Shown: positions 1 to 9,004 of the stretch, piece after piece
How the letters are laid out: every line of letters begins with the position of its first letter
Numbering within the stretch: position 1 is the first letter of the stretch
DNA from: Metapseudomonas boanensis
Lineage (GTDB): Bacteria; Pseudomonadota; Gammaproteobacteria; Pseudomonadales; Pseudomonadaceae
Assembly: GCF_018704125.1 (NCBI RefSeq)
Contig: NZ_JAGTIS010000002.1
Span: 62,001 to 126,000, forward strand
Direction: 5' to 3'
Length of the DNA stretch: 64,000 nt
Notes under the pieces: generated by a model
Told to the model about the DNA's origin: nothing
The model's database searches: none
The model's input: only the letters and a program-made list of their open reading frames with translations
Translations under genes and position numbers: made by a program

Positions 1-173
1 AGAGTCTTCCAAGGAATTGCCCGCACCTCCCCGTCCAAGTGGAGGCGCTTTCACGGGTCGGGAGATCAGGACGGACAGTGGCACTGTTCGTTCAATCGAG
101 CACACAGGTACAAGAAACGGACAGAGGCATGACTCATCGTGGTTCCTGCCCACCAACCTTGGAAGATCTCGCC

Positions 174-587
174 ATGTCCCTCTCCTCGACCGACTGGGCC
201 CTGCTGTTCCTGCGCGTGTCCGGCTGCCTGCTTCTGCTCTGGGTTCATGGTCTGCCCAAACTGCTGAACTTCAGCCGGGAGCTGACTGTGATCGAAGACC
301 CGCTCCACCTCGGCGCCTGGACAACGCTGGGCCTGGCGATCTTTGCCGAAGTGCTGTGCCCGCTGCCGATCATCCTCGGCGTGCTGACGCGACTGGCGTG
401 CCTCCCGATCCTGGCAGTGCTGCTGGTTTCGCTGATCCTCGTGCATCCGGAATGGAGCCTAGCCGAAGGGCAGTTCGCCTGGTTGCTGTTGATCATATTC
501 GTCACCGTGCTCATCGCCGGTCCGGGTAACTTGTCCCTCTACGGAAGGTTGCCAGGGCGGAGACCAGCGCCTGCATGGCTCACCTGA
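174..587 (+). CDS. DoxX-like small membrane protein
   Basis: Predicted 137-residue inner-membrane protein of the DoxX/DoxD type. Four hydrophobic segments are visible, beginning at WALLFLRVSGCLLLLWVHG and followed by the HGLPKLLNF stretch typical of this family. The frame is open from position 39, but the ATG at 174 (MSLSSTDWALL) is preferred because the family starts just before the first membrane segment and a GGAAG lies about ten bases upstream. DoxX-like proteins are poorly defined; some are linked to quinone or redox chemistry at the membrane. The 3' end overlaps the proposed start of the downstream porin by 13 bases, so the two may be translationally coupled. Family assignment is fair; the biochemical role is unknown. 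Confidence 0.7.
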   Translation: MSLSSTDWALLFLRVSGCLLLLWVHGLPKLLNFSRELTVIEDPLHLGAWTTLGLAIFAEVLCPLPIILGVLTRLACLPILAVLLVSLILVHPEWSLAEGQFAWLLLIIFVTVLIAGPGNLSLYGRLPGRRPAPAWLT

Positions 588-1927
588 GTGCTCAGCCCAT
601 GGCCCGACTCGTGTTCCGGAGCCACTCTACCCCGCTGAAACACCTCGCACTGCTGGTGCCCTTGATGGGAATGGCCGATGTCGAAGCGGAGCCCGCCGCC
701 GATGCACTGGCCGATCCGAGTTGGTCGCTGCTCGGTCGCAACTATTTCCTGCATAACGACTTCCGCAGCGATTCGTCCAGCGGTCAAAACTATCGGCAGG
801 AGTGGGCGCAGGGATTCATCGGAGAGTTTCGCTCCGGCTATACGCCTGGCGCCATCGGGTTGGGAACCGATGTCCACGGCTTTCTCGGTATCAAGCTCGA
901 TGGCGGCCGCGGTCACGCCGGTACTGGGCTGCTGCCCCGTGGCGACGATGGCCGCAGCGCCGATGACTTCTCCAGCGCCGGCGCCAGCTTGAAGCTTCGG
1001 ATGGGCAGAAGCCAGTTGAGATATGGCGAAATGACAGTCGAAACGCCGGTGTTCGACACGGGGGACAAGCGCTTGCAGCCCGAGTACGCCACAGGCTTTC
1101 TGCTAGACAGCGCCGAGGTGGAGGACCTGCACACCCAGGCCGGGCACTTCACCTCCTTCAAGAACCAGGATTCGAGCTCAGGGCATGGCGACTTCAGCGG
1201 CTACGGCGCGACCACGAGTGGCAGCAGCATCAGCCTGGCCGGCGTCGACTTCGCGCCGCCAGGCCGCTTCAGCGGCGCACTCTACGGGGCGCAACTGGAC
1301 GACACTTGGCGCCAGGGCTACCTCAATCTGCGCCTGCAACAGTCCCCCCTGCTGCTCGACGCCAACCTGTATCGGACGCGCGACCAGGGCGCCGCAAACG
1401 CTGGCGCCATCGACACCCTGGCCTACAGCCTATCGGTCAAATACCTTGCCGGCGCCCAGGCCGTCACTCTCGCCTACCAACACATCGACGGAGACACGCC
1501 TTTCGATTTCGTCGGTGGCGACTCCATTTACCTGGCCAACTCTGTCAAGTATGCCGACTTCAACGGCCCCAACGAACGCTCCTGTCAGGTCCGTTACGAT
1601 CTTGACATGGCCATGCTGGGCATCCCTGGCCTGACCTTCATGACCCGCTATGTCAGTGGCCGTGACATCGACGGCACCAGCGCCCCGGCCGGCGGCGCCT
1701 ACAACCCCTTCGATCCGGTCACCGGCCGTTTCGTGCCCCAGCAAGGCCGCGATGGCAAACACTGGGAGAGGGACATCGACCTGCACTATCAAGTCATGTC
1801 CGGCGTGGCCAAGGACCTCTCGATCAAGCTGTCTCACGTCAGCCACCGGGGCAACTCGGCCCAGGCCGGCGACGACATTGACCGTCTGTACCTGATCCTG
1901 GAATACCCGCTCAAAGACTGGCTATAG
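575..1927 (+). CDS. OprD-family outer-membrane porin
   Basis: A 450-residue outer-membrane channel of the OprD/OccD-OccK family, which takes up small carboxylates, amino acids or aromatic acids. Family marks are the early WSLLGRNYFLHNDFR segment, the QEWAQGFIGEFRSGYTPG segment, the LKLRMGRSQLRYGEM strand and a C-terminal aromatic strand (LYLILEYPLKDWL). A hydrophobic signal-like stretch (LKHLALLVPLMGMADVEA) lies at residues about 20-38. The ATG at 575 has AGGGCGG upstream; ATG 599 is an alternative start. The substrate cannot be read from sequence. It overlaps the DoxX-like gene by 13 bases. No terminator is obvious downstream. Confidence 0.85.
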   Translation: MAHLSAQPMARLVFRSHSTPLKHLALLVPLMGMADVEAEPAADALADPSWSLLGRNYFLHNDFRSDSSSGQNYRQEWAQGFIGEFRSGYTPGAIGLGTDVHGFLGIKLDGGRGHAGTGLLPRGDDGRSADDFSSAGASLKLRMGRSQLRYGEMTVETPVFDTGDKRLQPEYATGFLLDSAEVEDLHTQAGHFTSFKNQDSSSGHGDFSGYGATTSGSSISLAGVDFAPPGRFSGALYGAQLDDTWRQGYLNLRLQQSPLLLDANLYRTRDQGAANAGAIDTLAYSLSVKYLAGAQAVTLAYQHIDGDTPFDFVGGDSIYLANSVKYADFNGPNERSCQVRYDLDMAMLGIPGLTFMTRYVSGRDIDGTSAPAGGAYNPFDPVTGRFVPQQGRDGKHWERDIDLHYQVMSGVAKDLSIKLSHVSHRGNSAQAGDDIDRLYLILEYPLKDWL

Positions 1928-2323
1928 CGGTTCGCGAATTGGAGTATTTAGCTGAATGACTCAACTGCAGCTTCCCTGAGCGCCCGCGCCACCTTTGCCG
2001 GCGGCCCCTGGACTACCACGACATCTTCGATCCGCTGATCGTCGAGAAGCACTAGACCCGTTGGGCCGGCCTGGTCGAGTCAGTGATGATGCGCTGCTGA
2101 AACTGTTCGGCAGCTCGCGGCCGGTAGCAGCACCGTCCAGGACAGATTGCGTGAAGTTGTCAGAATATATTGTCTGGAAAACGCGCTGTTTCAGCGGGGT
2201 TGAGCCGACATTGTCAGAATATATTTTGCGCACGTGTAAGCCGGACACGTCTGAAGCCCACGAAAATCAGCCCCTCGATTGTCAAAATGTATTGTTAACA
2301 ACCACAGCGGCGATCATGCCGGG
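1928..2323. other. Gene-free stretch between porin and ladS
   Basis: About 400 bases between the OprD stop and the ladS stop. No convincing gene is present. A short plus-strand frame ending at the TAG near 2055 (DYHDIFDPLIVEKH) resembles a protein tail but is too short to assign. The right half is AT-richer and carries three direct repeats, listed separately. The mixed composition suggests the remains of an insertion. Confidence 0.5.
2157..2295. repeat. Three 17-bp direct repeats
   Basis: Three same-orientation copies of TTGTCAGAATATATTGT: 2157-2173 (exact), 2211-2227 (one change, TTTT end) and 2279-2295 (two changes, TTGTCAAAATGTATTGT). Their starts are 54 and 68 bases apart. They stand out as AT-rich words in a GC-rich genome. 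The arrangement recalls multiple transposase-binding sites at a Tn7- or Tn402-type element end, which also begin with TGT, or an array of regulator sites; neither is proven. Confidence 0.65.
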
Positions 2324-4720
2324 TCAGATCAGCGTCTTCAGGCTGGACTCCGGCTTGCAGAGCAGCCAATCGTGAAGCAGTGAGCGCAGTTCCTCGAACT
2401 TCACCGGCTTGGCCAGGTAGTCACTCATCCCGGCCGCCAGGCAGCGCTCGCGGTCGCCGCTATGACTATGGGCGGTAATCGCCAGCACGGGCATATCGGC
2501 GCCGCCAGGCAGGGCACGTAATGCCCGGCAGGTAGCGAATCCATCCATCACCGGCATCTGGCAATCCAGCAGCACGGCATCGATCTGTTCGTGGCGCAGC
2601 AGCTCGAGGGCTTCGGCACCGTTGTCGGCTGTGCGCACCTTGTAGCCGAGCTTGAGCAGCATGCCGCGGGTCACCAGCTGGTTGATGGCATTGTCTTCCA
2701 CCACCAGAACGGTGCAGTCCTCGGGCCTGAGCAACGCCTGCCCACCACTACGACGCGCCAAAGCCCCTCGCAACTGAGCCGGCATCGCCAAGGTCAGCCC
2801 GACGAAGAAACGACTCCCCCAACCGGGCTGCGACTCGTGATCGAGTGTGCCGCCGAGCAGTTCCACCAGCTGCCGGCTGAGCGCCAGACCAATGCCCAGA
2901 CCGCCGTATGCGCGGGTCATGGAACTGTCCAACTGGAAGAAGTGATGGTAAAGCAGACCATCGGGTGGGGTGGTGAAGCCGACGCCGGTATCCTGCACTT
3001 CGATACGCAGGGCCTGGCTACCGCCTTCCGCGGCAGGGCCGCCGATACGGAGCGTCACACTGCCGGAACGGGTGAACTTGATCGCGTTATCCAGCAGGTA
3101 GCCCAGTGCCTGGCTGAGTTTGCCGGCATCCCCCTCCAGCGTGTCGGGCAAGCTCTCGTCCAGGTCGAGGATGAAGGCCAGTCCCTTCTCTTCGGCGCGG
3201 GGCGCGTACTGGACATACAACCCTTCGGCCAGGCCGCGCAGGCTGAACGGTTCGCGCTTGGGATAGAGCTTGCCGGCCTGCAGCTCAGTCATCGCGAGAA
3301 TGTCGTTGACCAGGCGCATCATGTCGCGCGCCGAACCTGCGGCGGTGCGCTGGTACTGCTCCAGCTCCGGGTCAAGGTCAACGGTCTGCATCAGTTCCAG
3401 GGAACCAATCACCCCGTTCATCGGCGTTCGCAGTTCATGGGTGACCGTTGCGAGGAACTCGTCCTTCAGGCGGTTGCTGTTTGCCAGTTCCTGGTTGAGC
3501 GCCTCGAGTTTGCGCCCTGCCTCCTGGAGGATGCGCGCGCGCTCCTCCTTCATGGCGTTGATGCGGTCGGCCAGTGCCAGGGAGAGCAGACCCACTTCGA
3601 GTGCAGAACCGATTTGACTCGCGTACATGGTGATGAAGACATTGGGCAGGTAGCCCAGGACCATCAGCGTGTTGATCGCCCCACCCAGCAGGAAGGCGCT
3701 CCAGGCGATGATGAAATAGCGCGCCACGCGCATGCCCCGCAGCCAGGCAAGGACACCGGCACTGAAGATCACCACGGTGAAGATCAGCGCGAGCGAGGTG
3801 GCCAGGCGCAGGGCCAAGGCGTAACTGGCGGTCAGGGACAGCAGCATGGCCAGCGCGCCGAGCAGCATGAGGCCGAGCAGGCTGCGATCCATCCAGGGAC
3901 TGTGGTCGGAGGTATGCAGGAAGCTACGGGCGAACTGGCAGCCAAAAAGCACTGCGGAACCGATCAGGAAAGGCGTCGCCGCGTTGGCCCACCAGGGATT
4001 ATCGGGCCAGAAGTACTCTATCCCGGCGCCATTCACCGAGACCTGGTAGAAGCCGAAGGAGGCGATGTAGAGGATGTAGTGGAGGTAGCTGGTATCGCGG
4101 ACGCTGAGGTAGATGAACAGGTTGTAGATCATCATCACCAGCAGCACGCCGTAGATGATTCCCAGCACGTAGATGCGTCCGGGTTGCTCCTCCAGGTAGG
4201 CCTTGGGCGACCAGATCGCCAGCGGTGCCTGGATCGAGCCCTGGCTCTGCAGCCGCAGGTACACCCGCTGGACGTCATTGGGCTGGAGGCTCAGGCTGAA
4301 CAGGTAGTTGTTCTGCAGGATCTGCCGACTCGAGAAGGGCAAGGCATCACCGGTCCGCTGGGCAAGCTTGAAACCGCCCTGGCCGTCAGGCAGGTAGAGA
4401 TCAAGGTTGTCCAGCGGGGGATAGGCCAGTTCCAGCAACCAGGTCTGCTGGCCACCCTGGGTAATTGGGCGGTAGGCCAGGTCGATGCGCAGCCAGAAGA
4501 CGGAGCGCGAATAGCCGGCATTGAGTACGGGTTTGTCGTGTCGGCGGAAGCTGCTTTCCAGGGCCGGCGACGAAATGTCGTCGATGCCCGCGTCACCGCG
4601 TACGTCCTCGAACACATCCATGTGCTGCCCCAGAGGCAGGTAACGCGTCTGCTCATCGAACTCGACCGCGCGGGCCAGGCTCGTGATCAGGCAAAAAAAA
4701 GCGAAGAGGACGATCCGCAT
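2324..4720 (-). CDS. ladS: Hybrid sensor kinase LadS
   Basis: A 798-residue inner-membrane hybrid histidine kinase matching LadS of P. aeruginosa, which feeds the GacS/GacA-Rsm switch between acute infection and biofilm life. Order: signal peptide (1-19), periplasmic 7TMR-DISMED2 sensor domain (about 30-165), seven membrane segments (about 180-390), a coiled linker, HisKA with the phospho-acceptor His428 in VTHELRTPMNG, an HATPase domain (DNAIKF, DTGVGF, GGLGIGL), and a C-terminal receiver with Asp719 in LLDCQMPVMDG. The location directly beside divergent thiD-thiE-hemL is as in P. aeruginosa. A run of eight T in codons 7-10 (4693-4700) is a possible slippage site. The end lies just beyond the direct repeats. 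Confidence 0.93.
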   Translation of the reverse strand: MRIVLFAFFCLITSLARAVEFDEQTRYLPLGQHMDVFEDVRGDAGIDDISSPALESSFRRHDKPVLNAGYSRSVFWLRIDLAYRPITQGGQQTWLLELAYPPLDNLDLYLPDGQGGFKLAQRTGDALPFSSRQILQNNYLFSLSLQPNDVQRVYLRLQSQGSIQAPLAIWSPKAYLEEQPGRIYVLGIIYGVLLVMMIYNLFIYLSVRDTSYLHYILYIASFGFYQVSVNGAGIEYFWPDNPWWANAATPFLIGSAVLFGCQFARSFLHTSDHSPWMDRSLLGLMLLGALAMLLSLTASYALALRLATSLALIFTVVIFSAGVLAWLRGMRVARYFIIAWSAFLLGGAINTLMVLGYLPNVFITMYASQIGSALEVGLLSLALADRINAMKEERARILQEAGRKLEALNQELANSNRLKDEFLATVTHELRTPMNGVIGSLELMQTVDLDPELEQYQRTAAGSARDMMRLVNDILAMTELQAGKLYPKREPFSLRGLAEGLYVQYAPRAEEKGLAFILDLDESLPDTLEGDAGKLSQALGYLLDNAIKFTRSGSVTLRIGGPAAEGGSQALRIEVQDTGVGFTTPPDGLLYHHFFQLDSSMTRAYGGLGIGLALSRQLVELLGGTLDHESQPGWGSRFFVGLTLAMPAQLRGALARRSGGQALLRPEDCTVLVVEDNAINQLVTRGMLLKLGYKVRTADNGAEALELLRHEQIDAVLLDCQMPVMDGFATCRALRALPGGADMPVLAITAHSHSGDRERCLAAGMSDYLAKPVKFEELRSLLHDWLLCKPESSLKTLI

Positions 4721-4992
4721 GGGGCCCCACAGTGACCCAATGGCCCGCGTCGCGGAGTAGCCCCTCCCGAAATGACGCGCCTGCCCGAGTCAGATTGATC
4801 GAAATGCAGCCACTCTAGCACAGCCGGGCACAGCCGTGATGCGCATATTGCCATCATCAGAAACCGCTCTATCCAGGGCTTTACAGCCAAAACATGAGTC
4901 TTCCCAAGGGTCCGACAGGTGGCATGGCGCGGCCATCAGCAAGGGTCGCTGAGCAGTTCTCCGGGCCCGGATTAATGGTAAGCTCGGCGACC

Positions 4993-5790
4993 ATGAAAAC
5001 GTCCAATTCCCGCCCCGTTGTCCTCTGCCTTTCCGGTCACGATCCCAGTGGGGGTGCCGGCCTCCAGGCAGATATCGAAGCCCTGATCGCGCAAGGCTGT
5101 CACGCCGCCCCGACGGTGACCGCCCTGACTGTGCAGGACACCGTCAATGTCTCGGACTTTCGCGTGCTGGACCGTGACTGGGTGCTTGCCCAGGCCCGGG
5201 CCGTGATCGCCGATCTGCCGATCGCTGCCGTCAAGCTGGGCATGCTCGGCTCGGTGGAGATGGTCGAGACCGTTCTCGAGATCATGCAATCGCTGCCTGG
5301 CGTACCGCTGGTCTGCGACCCGGTGCTGCGTGCCGGCGGCGGCGGTGCACTGGGCAAGGACGAAGTGGGCTACGCGATCCGCGAGCGCCTGCTGCCGGTG
5401 GCGACCATCGCCACCCCCAACCTACCGGAAGCGCAGATCCTCGCCGAACTTCCCAACGGCACCGCCGACCAGTGCGCGGAAAAGCTCTTACCCTATTGCC
5501 GCAACCTGCTGATCACCGGCGGGCATGGTGATGAGGACGAAGTGCATAACCGCCTCTACTCGAGGGACGGCAGCCGCCACAGCTTCACCTGCCAGCGCCT
5601 GCCCGGCAGCTATCACGGCTCCGGCTGCACCCTGGCCAGCACCCTCGCCGGTCGCCTGGCCTTGGGCGAAGACCTGCCCAGCGCCGTTCGCTCCGCCCTG
5701 GATTACACTTGGCGCACCCTGCGCGATGCCGAACAACCCGGCCACGGCCAGTACGTGCCGCGCCGCCTCCCGCTGGACTTCTGCTCATGA
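4993..5790 (+). CDS. thiD: Hydroxymethylpyrimidine(-phosphate) kinase
   Basis: A 265-residue ribokinase-fold enzyme that phosphorylates 4-amino-5-hydroxymethyl-2-methylpyrimidine and its monophosphate in thiamine synthesis. Seen: [21 protein letters not shown] at the N terminus, [22 protein letters not shown], and the C-terminal [16 protein letters not shown] anion-hole/catalytic segment. The frame is open from 4894, but ATG 4993 ([10 protein letters not shown]) gives the usual family length. The stop overlaps the thiE start (ATGA), indicating coupling. Cytosolic. It is transcribed divergently from ladS, and no TPP riboswitch was recognised in the leader. Confidence 0.95.
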   Translation: MKTSNSRPVVLCLSGHDPSGGAGLQADIEALIAQGCHAAPTVTALTVQDTVNVSDFRVLDRDWVLAQARAVIADLPIAAVKLGMLGSVEMVETVLEIMQSLPGVPLVCDPVLRAGGGGALGKDEVGYAIRERLLPVATIATPNLPEAQILAELPNGTADQCAEKLLPYCRNLLITGGHGDEDEVHNRLYSRDGSRHSFTCQRLPGSYHGSGCTLASTLAGRLALGEDLPSAVRSALDYTWRTLRDAEQPGHGQYVPRRLPLDFCS

Positions 5791-6416
5791 AACTACGCGG
5801 TCTCTATGCCATCACCGATAGCCAACTGCTTGCAGGTGGCAGGTTGCTGCCGTACGTCGAAGCAGCCCTGAACGGAGGCGCACGCCTGCTGCAGTATCGC
5901 GACAAATCCAACGATGACGCCCGTCGCCTGCGTGAGGCAGAAGCCTTGAATGAACTCTGCACGCGCTATGGCGCTGCGCTGATCATCAATGACGATGCCG
6001 AACTCGCCGCGCGCCTGGGGGTGGGCCTGCACCTGGGCCAGAACGACGGCTCTCTCGCCGCAGCCCGGGCCCTGCTTGGACGCGAAGCGATCATCGGCGG
6101 AACCTGCCATGCCAGCCTTGAGCTTGCCACCGATGCCGTTCGCGAAGGCGCCAGCTATATCGCCTTCGGCCGCTTCTTCAATTCACTCACGAAACCGGGG
6201 GCGCCAGCCGCTACGCTCGACCTGCTGGAAGCCGCCAGGCTGCGTTTCCACCAGCCGATCGTCGCCATCGGCGGAGTGACCCTCGACAACGCCCCCGAAC
6301 TGATCGCCCGCGGCGCCAGCATGATTGCTGTAATCCACGCCCTGTTCGGCGCCACCTCCCCTGCGGAGGTCGAACAACGCGCCCGCGCCTTCAGCGCCCT
6401 GTTCGACGCCGCCTGA
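5787..6416 (+). CDS. thiE: Thiamine-phosphate synthase
   Basis: A 209-residue TIM-barrel enzyme joining HMP-PP to HET-P to form thiamine monophosphate. Family marks: [24 protein letters not shown] (substrate-binding QYR-K), [49 protein letters not shown], and [26 protein letters not shown]. The ATG at 5787 overlaps the thiD stop by four bases and is preferred over upstream in-frame codons because the protein then starts at the first beta strand. It is the second gene of the thiD-thiE-hemL group. Confidence 0.95.
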   Translation: MKLRGLYAITDSQLLAGGRLLPYVEAALNGGARLLQYRDKSNDDARRLREAEALNELCTRYGAALIINDDAELAARLGVGLHLGQNDGSLAAARALLGREAIIGGTCHASLELATDAVREGASYIAFGRFFNSLTKPGAPAATLDLLEAARLRFHQPIVAIGGVTLDNAPELIARGASMIAVIHALFGATSPAEVEQRARAFSALFDAA

Positions 6417-6452
6417 CTTTTCGTTTCTCAGTTTCAGATAGAGAGCCCTGCC

Positions 6453-7742
6453 ATGTCCCGTTCCGAAACCCTGTTCGCCAACGCCCAGAAACATATCCCC
6501 GGCGGCGTAAACTCGCCGGTCCGCGCCTTCAAGAGCGTCGGCGGCACGCCGCTGTTCTTCAAGCACGCAGTTGGCGCCTACGTGACGGACGAGGACGACA
6601 AGCGCTATGTCGACTACGTCGGTTCCTGGGGTCCGATGATCCTCGGCCACAGCCACCCGGACGTCCTCGATGCAGTACGCAAGCAACTGGAACACGGCCT
6701 CTCCTACGGCGCGCCGACTGCCCTGGAAGTGGAAATGGCCGACCTGGTCTGCTCCCTGGTGCCCTCCATGGAAATGGTGCGCATGGTCAGCTCCGGCACC
6801 GAAGCCACCATGAGCGCCATCCGCCTGGCCCGTGGTTTCACCGGCCGAGACAGCATCATCAAGTTCGAGGGCTGCTACCACGGGCACTCCGACAGCCTGC
6901 TGGTGAAAGCCGGTTCCGGCGCGCTCACGCAGGGCATTCCGAGCTCCGCTGGCGTACCCGCCGCCTTTGCCAAGCACACCCTGACCCTACCGTTCAACGA
7001 CATCGACGCAGTCGAGAAAATGCTCGGTGAAGTTGGGCATGACGTGGCCTGCATCATCGTCGAACCGGTTGCCGGCAACATGAATTGCGTCCCGCCGGCA
7101 CCGGGATTCCTGGAGGGCCTGCGTCGCCTTTGCGACCAGCATGGCGTGGTGCTGATTTTCGACGAAGTGATGACTGGTTTCCGCGTCGCCCTCGGCGGTG
7201 CCCAAGCCCATTACAGCATCACCCCGGACCTCTCCACCTTCGGCAAGATCATCGGTGGCGGCATGCCGGTTGGCTGCTTCGGCGGCAAGCGCGAAATCAT
7301 GTCGTGCATCGCCCCGCTGGGCCCGGTCTACCAGGCCGGCACCCTGTCGGGTAACCCGCTGGCCATGGCCGCCGGCCTGACCACCCTGAAGCTGATCAGC
7401 CGCCCCGGCTTCCATGCCGAGCTGACCGACTACACCACCCGCATGCTCGACGGCCTGCAGCAGCGCGCCGATGCCGCCGGCATCCCCTTCGTCACTACCC
7501 AGGCGGGCGGCATGTTCGGCCTCTACTTTAGCGGCGCCGATGATATCGTCACCTTCCAGGATGTGATGGCCAGCGATGCCGAACGCTTCAAGCGCTTCTT
7601 CCACCTGATGCTGGAAGGTGGCGTCTACCTGGCGCCGAGCGCCTATGAAGCCGGCTTCACTTCCATCGCCCACGGCGATACCGAGTTGGCAATCACCCTG
7701 GACGCCGCCGAACGTGCCTTCGCGAAATTGAAGCAAGCCTGA
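6453..7742 (+). CDS. hemL: Glutamate-1-semialdehyde 2,1-aminomutase
   Basis: A 429-residue PLP enzyme converting glutamate-1-semialdehyde to 5-aminolevulinate, the committed tetrapyrrole precursor in the C5 pathway. The catalytic Lys265 lies in [23 protein letters not shown] holds the PLP-ring aspartate; [15 protein letters not shown] and [16 protein letters not shown] are family signatures. Full length. It follows thiE by 36 bases with GAGAGCC upstream of the ATG, the usual Pseudomonas arrangement. A hairpin directly after the stop probably ends the transcript. Confidence 0.97.
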   Translation: MSRSETLFANAQKHIPGGVNSPVRAFKSVGGTPLFFKHAVGAYVTDEDDKRYVDYVGSWGPMILGHSHPDVLDAVRKQLEHGLSYGAPTALEVEMADLVCSLVPSMEMVRMVSSGTEATMSAIRLARGFTGRDSIIKFEGCYHGHSDSLLVKAGSGALTQGIPSSAGVPAAFAKHTLTLPFNDIDAVEKMLGEVGHDVACIIVEPVAGNMNCVPPAPGFLEGLRRLCDQHGVVLIFDEVMTGFRVALGGAQAHYSITPDLSTFGKIIGGGMPVGCFGGKREIMSCIAPLGPVYQAGTLSGNPLAMAAGLTTLKLISRPGFHAELTDYTTRMLDGLQQRADAAGIPFVTTQAGGMFGLYFSGADDIVTFQDVMASDAERFKRFFHLMLEGGVYLAPSAYEAGFTSIAHGDTELAITLDAAERAFAKLKQA

Positions 7743-7751
7743 TGCGATTCA

Positions 7752-7773
7752 GCACCACCCTGACCGGTGGTGC
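7752..7773 (+). terminator. Hairpin after hemL
   Basis: GCACCACC at 7752-7759 and GGTGGTGC at 7766-7773 form a perfect 8-bp stem with a six-base loop, nine bases after the hemL stop. A pyrimidine-rich CTCTCCC follows but there is no clear T-run, so it is a likely but weak intrinsic terminator. Confidence 0.5.
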
Positions 7774-7957
7774 CTCTCCCGGGCCCGCGCGGCACGACAC
7801 CTGGGACTGCTGGCCTGGCCGTTTGTGCATTTCAAGCGACAAGTTCCAGACGTGATGCATGTAAAGGCTTTGTAAGATCACCGTGCCTTATTTCATAATG
7901 TGACGGCCGGCGCGTTTCGCCGGTCGGGCTATTAGCCCGCACTGCTTCCGAGGCATC

Positions 7958-8515
7958 GTGACTTCCATGAACCGCACCGGCCGCGCCCTGATTCTGGGCT
8001 GCCTGTTGCCACTCCTGCCCCTGTCGGCGTTCGCCGGCGGCAACTCTCTGCTGATCCCCGCCACCGGACGCTGCAATCTGAACAGCCTGCCGGAAAACCT
8101 CTCGGAAGCCCTTACAGCCTGCCAACAGGCAGCCCGCGGGGGCGATGCAGAGGCACAGTTCGAACTCGGTGAGTTCTACTACGATGGCAAGCGCGCACCG
8201 CGCGACCTGGCCAAGTCCCTCCAGTGGTTCGAGCAAGCTTCCCTGCAAGGTCATGCCCAAGCCCAATTGCGTCTGGGCAGCATGTTCTTCCGGGGCGAAG
8301 GCGTGCCCGCCAACAATGTTCAGGCCTATATCGTGCTGAAAATGGCTTCAGTGAACGGGTCGGACGAAGCGATGGACGCCGCCGACCTGGTGGCCGCGCA
8401 GATGGGGACAGAGGAACTGGAAATCGCGACTCAGGTGCTTGGACAGATTTTCCGCAACTATCTGCTGGAACTGCAGGCCTCTGACGGTAGTTCGCCGTTC
8501 GCACCACTCCCCTGA
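7958..8515 (+). CDS. Sel1-repeat exported protein
   Basis: A 185-residue secreted or periplasmic protein with an N-terminal signal peptide (ALILGCLLPLLPLSAFAGG) and two Sel1-type TPR-like repeats: the clearest is AQAQLRLGSMFFRGEGVPANNVQAY, preceded by AEAQFELGEFYYDGKRAPRD. Sel1 repeats are protein-interaction modules; the partner is unknown. The start is GTG 7958 with AGG close upstream; ATG 7967 would give the same mature protein. The gene stands alone between hemL and the convergent DUF1820 gene. Confidence 0.8.
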   Translation: MTSMNRTGRALILGCLLPLLPLSAFAGGNSLLIPATGRCNLNSLPENLSEALTACQQAARGGDAEAQFELGEFYYDGKRAPRDLAKSLQWFEQASLQGHAQAQLRLGSMFFRGEGVPANNVQAYIVLKMASVNGSDEAMDAADLVAAQMGTEELEIATQVLGQIFRNYLLELQASDGSSPFAPLP

Positions 8516-8527
8516 ATCGGCAAAGCA

Positions 8528-8548
8528 CCTCCGCCTGACCGTCGGAGG
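8528..8548. terminator. Hairpin between convergent genes
   Basis: CCTCCG (8528-8533) and CGGAGG (8543-8548) can pair between the Sel1-repeat gene and the convergent DUF1820 gene. The stem is only six pairs and no T-run follows, so terminator function is tentative. Confidence 0.35.
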
Positions 8549-8551
8549 GCG

Positions 8552-8875
8552 CTACTTCTCCGGCATCGGCATAGGGAAGGGCATGACATTGCTGCCGCCT
8601 TTCGCCTCGCTGATCTTCGGCGTACCGAGACGCTCGACTTCGTCGATCCGAATGATGGAATGCATCGGCAGGAAGCTGCGAATTACGCCCTCGAACTGCG
8701 CCTTGAGCTTTTCTTCGCTAGGGTCGACCACCACCTGGGTGCGCTCGCCAAAGACAAACTCCTCCACCTCCAGGAACCCCCACAGATCGCTCTGGTAGAT
8801 CTGCTTGGCGTACATCTCGTACACCTGGCCCTGGTTCAGGAAGATCACCTTGTAGATCGGATCGGACTTGCTCAT
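8552..8875 (-). CDS. DUF1820 family protein
   Basis: A 107-residue cytosolic protein of the DUF1820 family, common in Pseudomonas and of unknown function. The motif-like core is YKVIFLNQGQVYEMYAKQI followed by LWGFLEVEEFVFGERTQVVVDPSEEKL. The C terminus is Met/Pro-rich. It is transcribed divergently from miaB, the same neighbour as in P. aeruginosa. No catalytic residues can be named. Confidence 0.85.
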   Translation of the reverse strand: MSKSDPIYKVIFLNQGQVYEMYAKQIYQSDLWGFLEVEEFVFGERTQVVVDPSEEKLKAQFEGVIRSFLPMHSIIRIDEVERLGTPKISEAKGGSNVMPFPMPMPEK

Positions 8876-8966
8876 GGGTAGGCGATGACAGCAACAGACA
8901 ATCGGGGGCGCGAATCATAGCACAGCCACTGGACAAGCAGCGCTAGGAACACCCCGGCGGGCCGAC

Positions 8967-8972
8967 TATAAT
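8967..8972 (+). promoter_or_regulatory. miaB -10 box
   Basis: A perfect TATAAT lies 32 bases before the miaB ATG, in the divergent region with the DUF1820 gene. No good -35 hexamer is visible at the standard spacing. Likely sigma-70 promoter. Confidence 0.55.
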
Positions 8973-9004
8973 GCGCGGTTCTTCGAACCACCCGACGAAA
9001 GTGC

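Noticed and set aside
2591-4735. Long 714-residue open frame on the plus strand opposite ladS
   Set aside because: It mirrors ladS codons, has no recognisable domain and is Gln/Glu/His-rich in the way antisense frames of GC-rich genes are. ladS has full domain support.
4721-4992. TPP riboswitch before thiD
   Set aside because: I looked for the conserved CUGAGA and ACCUGAUC-type elements and did not find them in the leader.
5709-5786. Longer thiE start inside thiD
   Set aside because: The extension encodes Pro/Arg-rich sequence in the wrong frame of thiD; ATG 5787 with the ATGA overlap fits the family.
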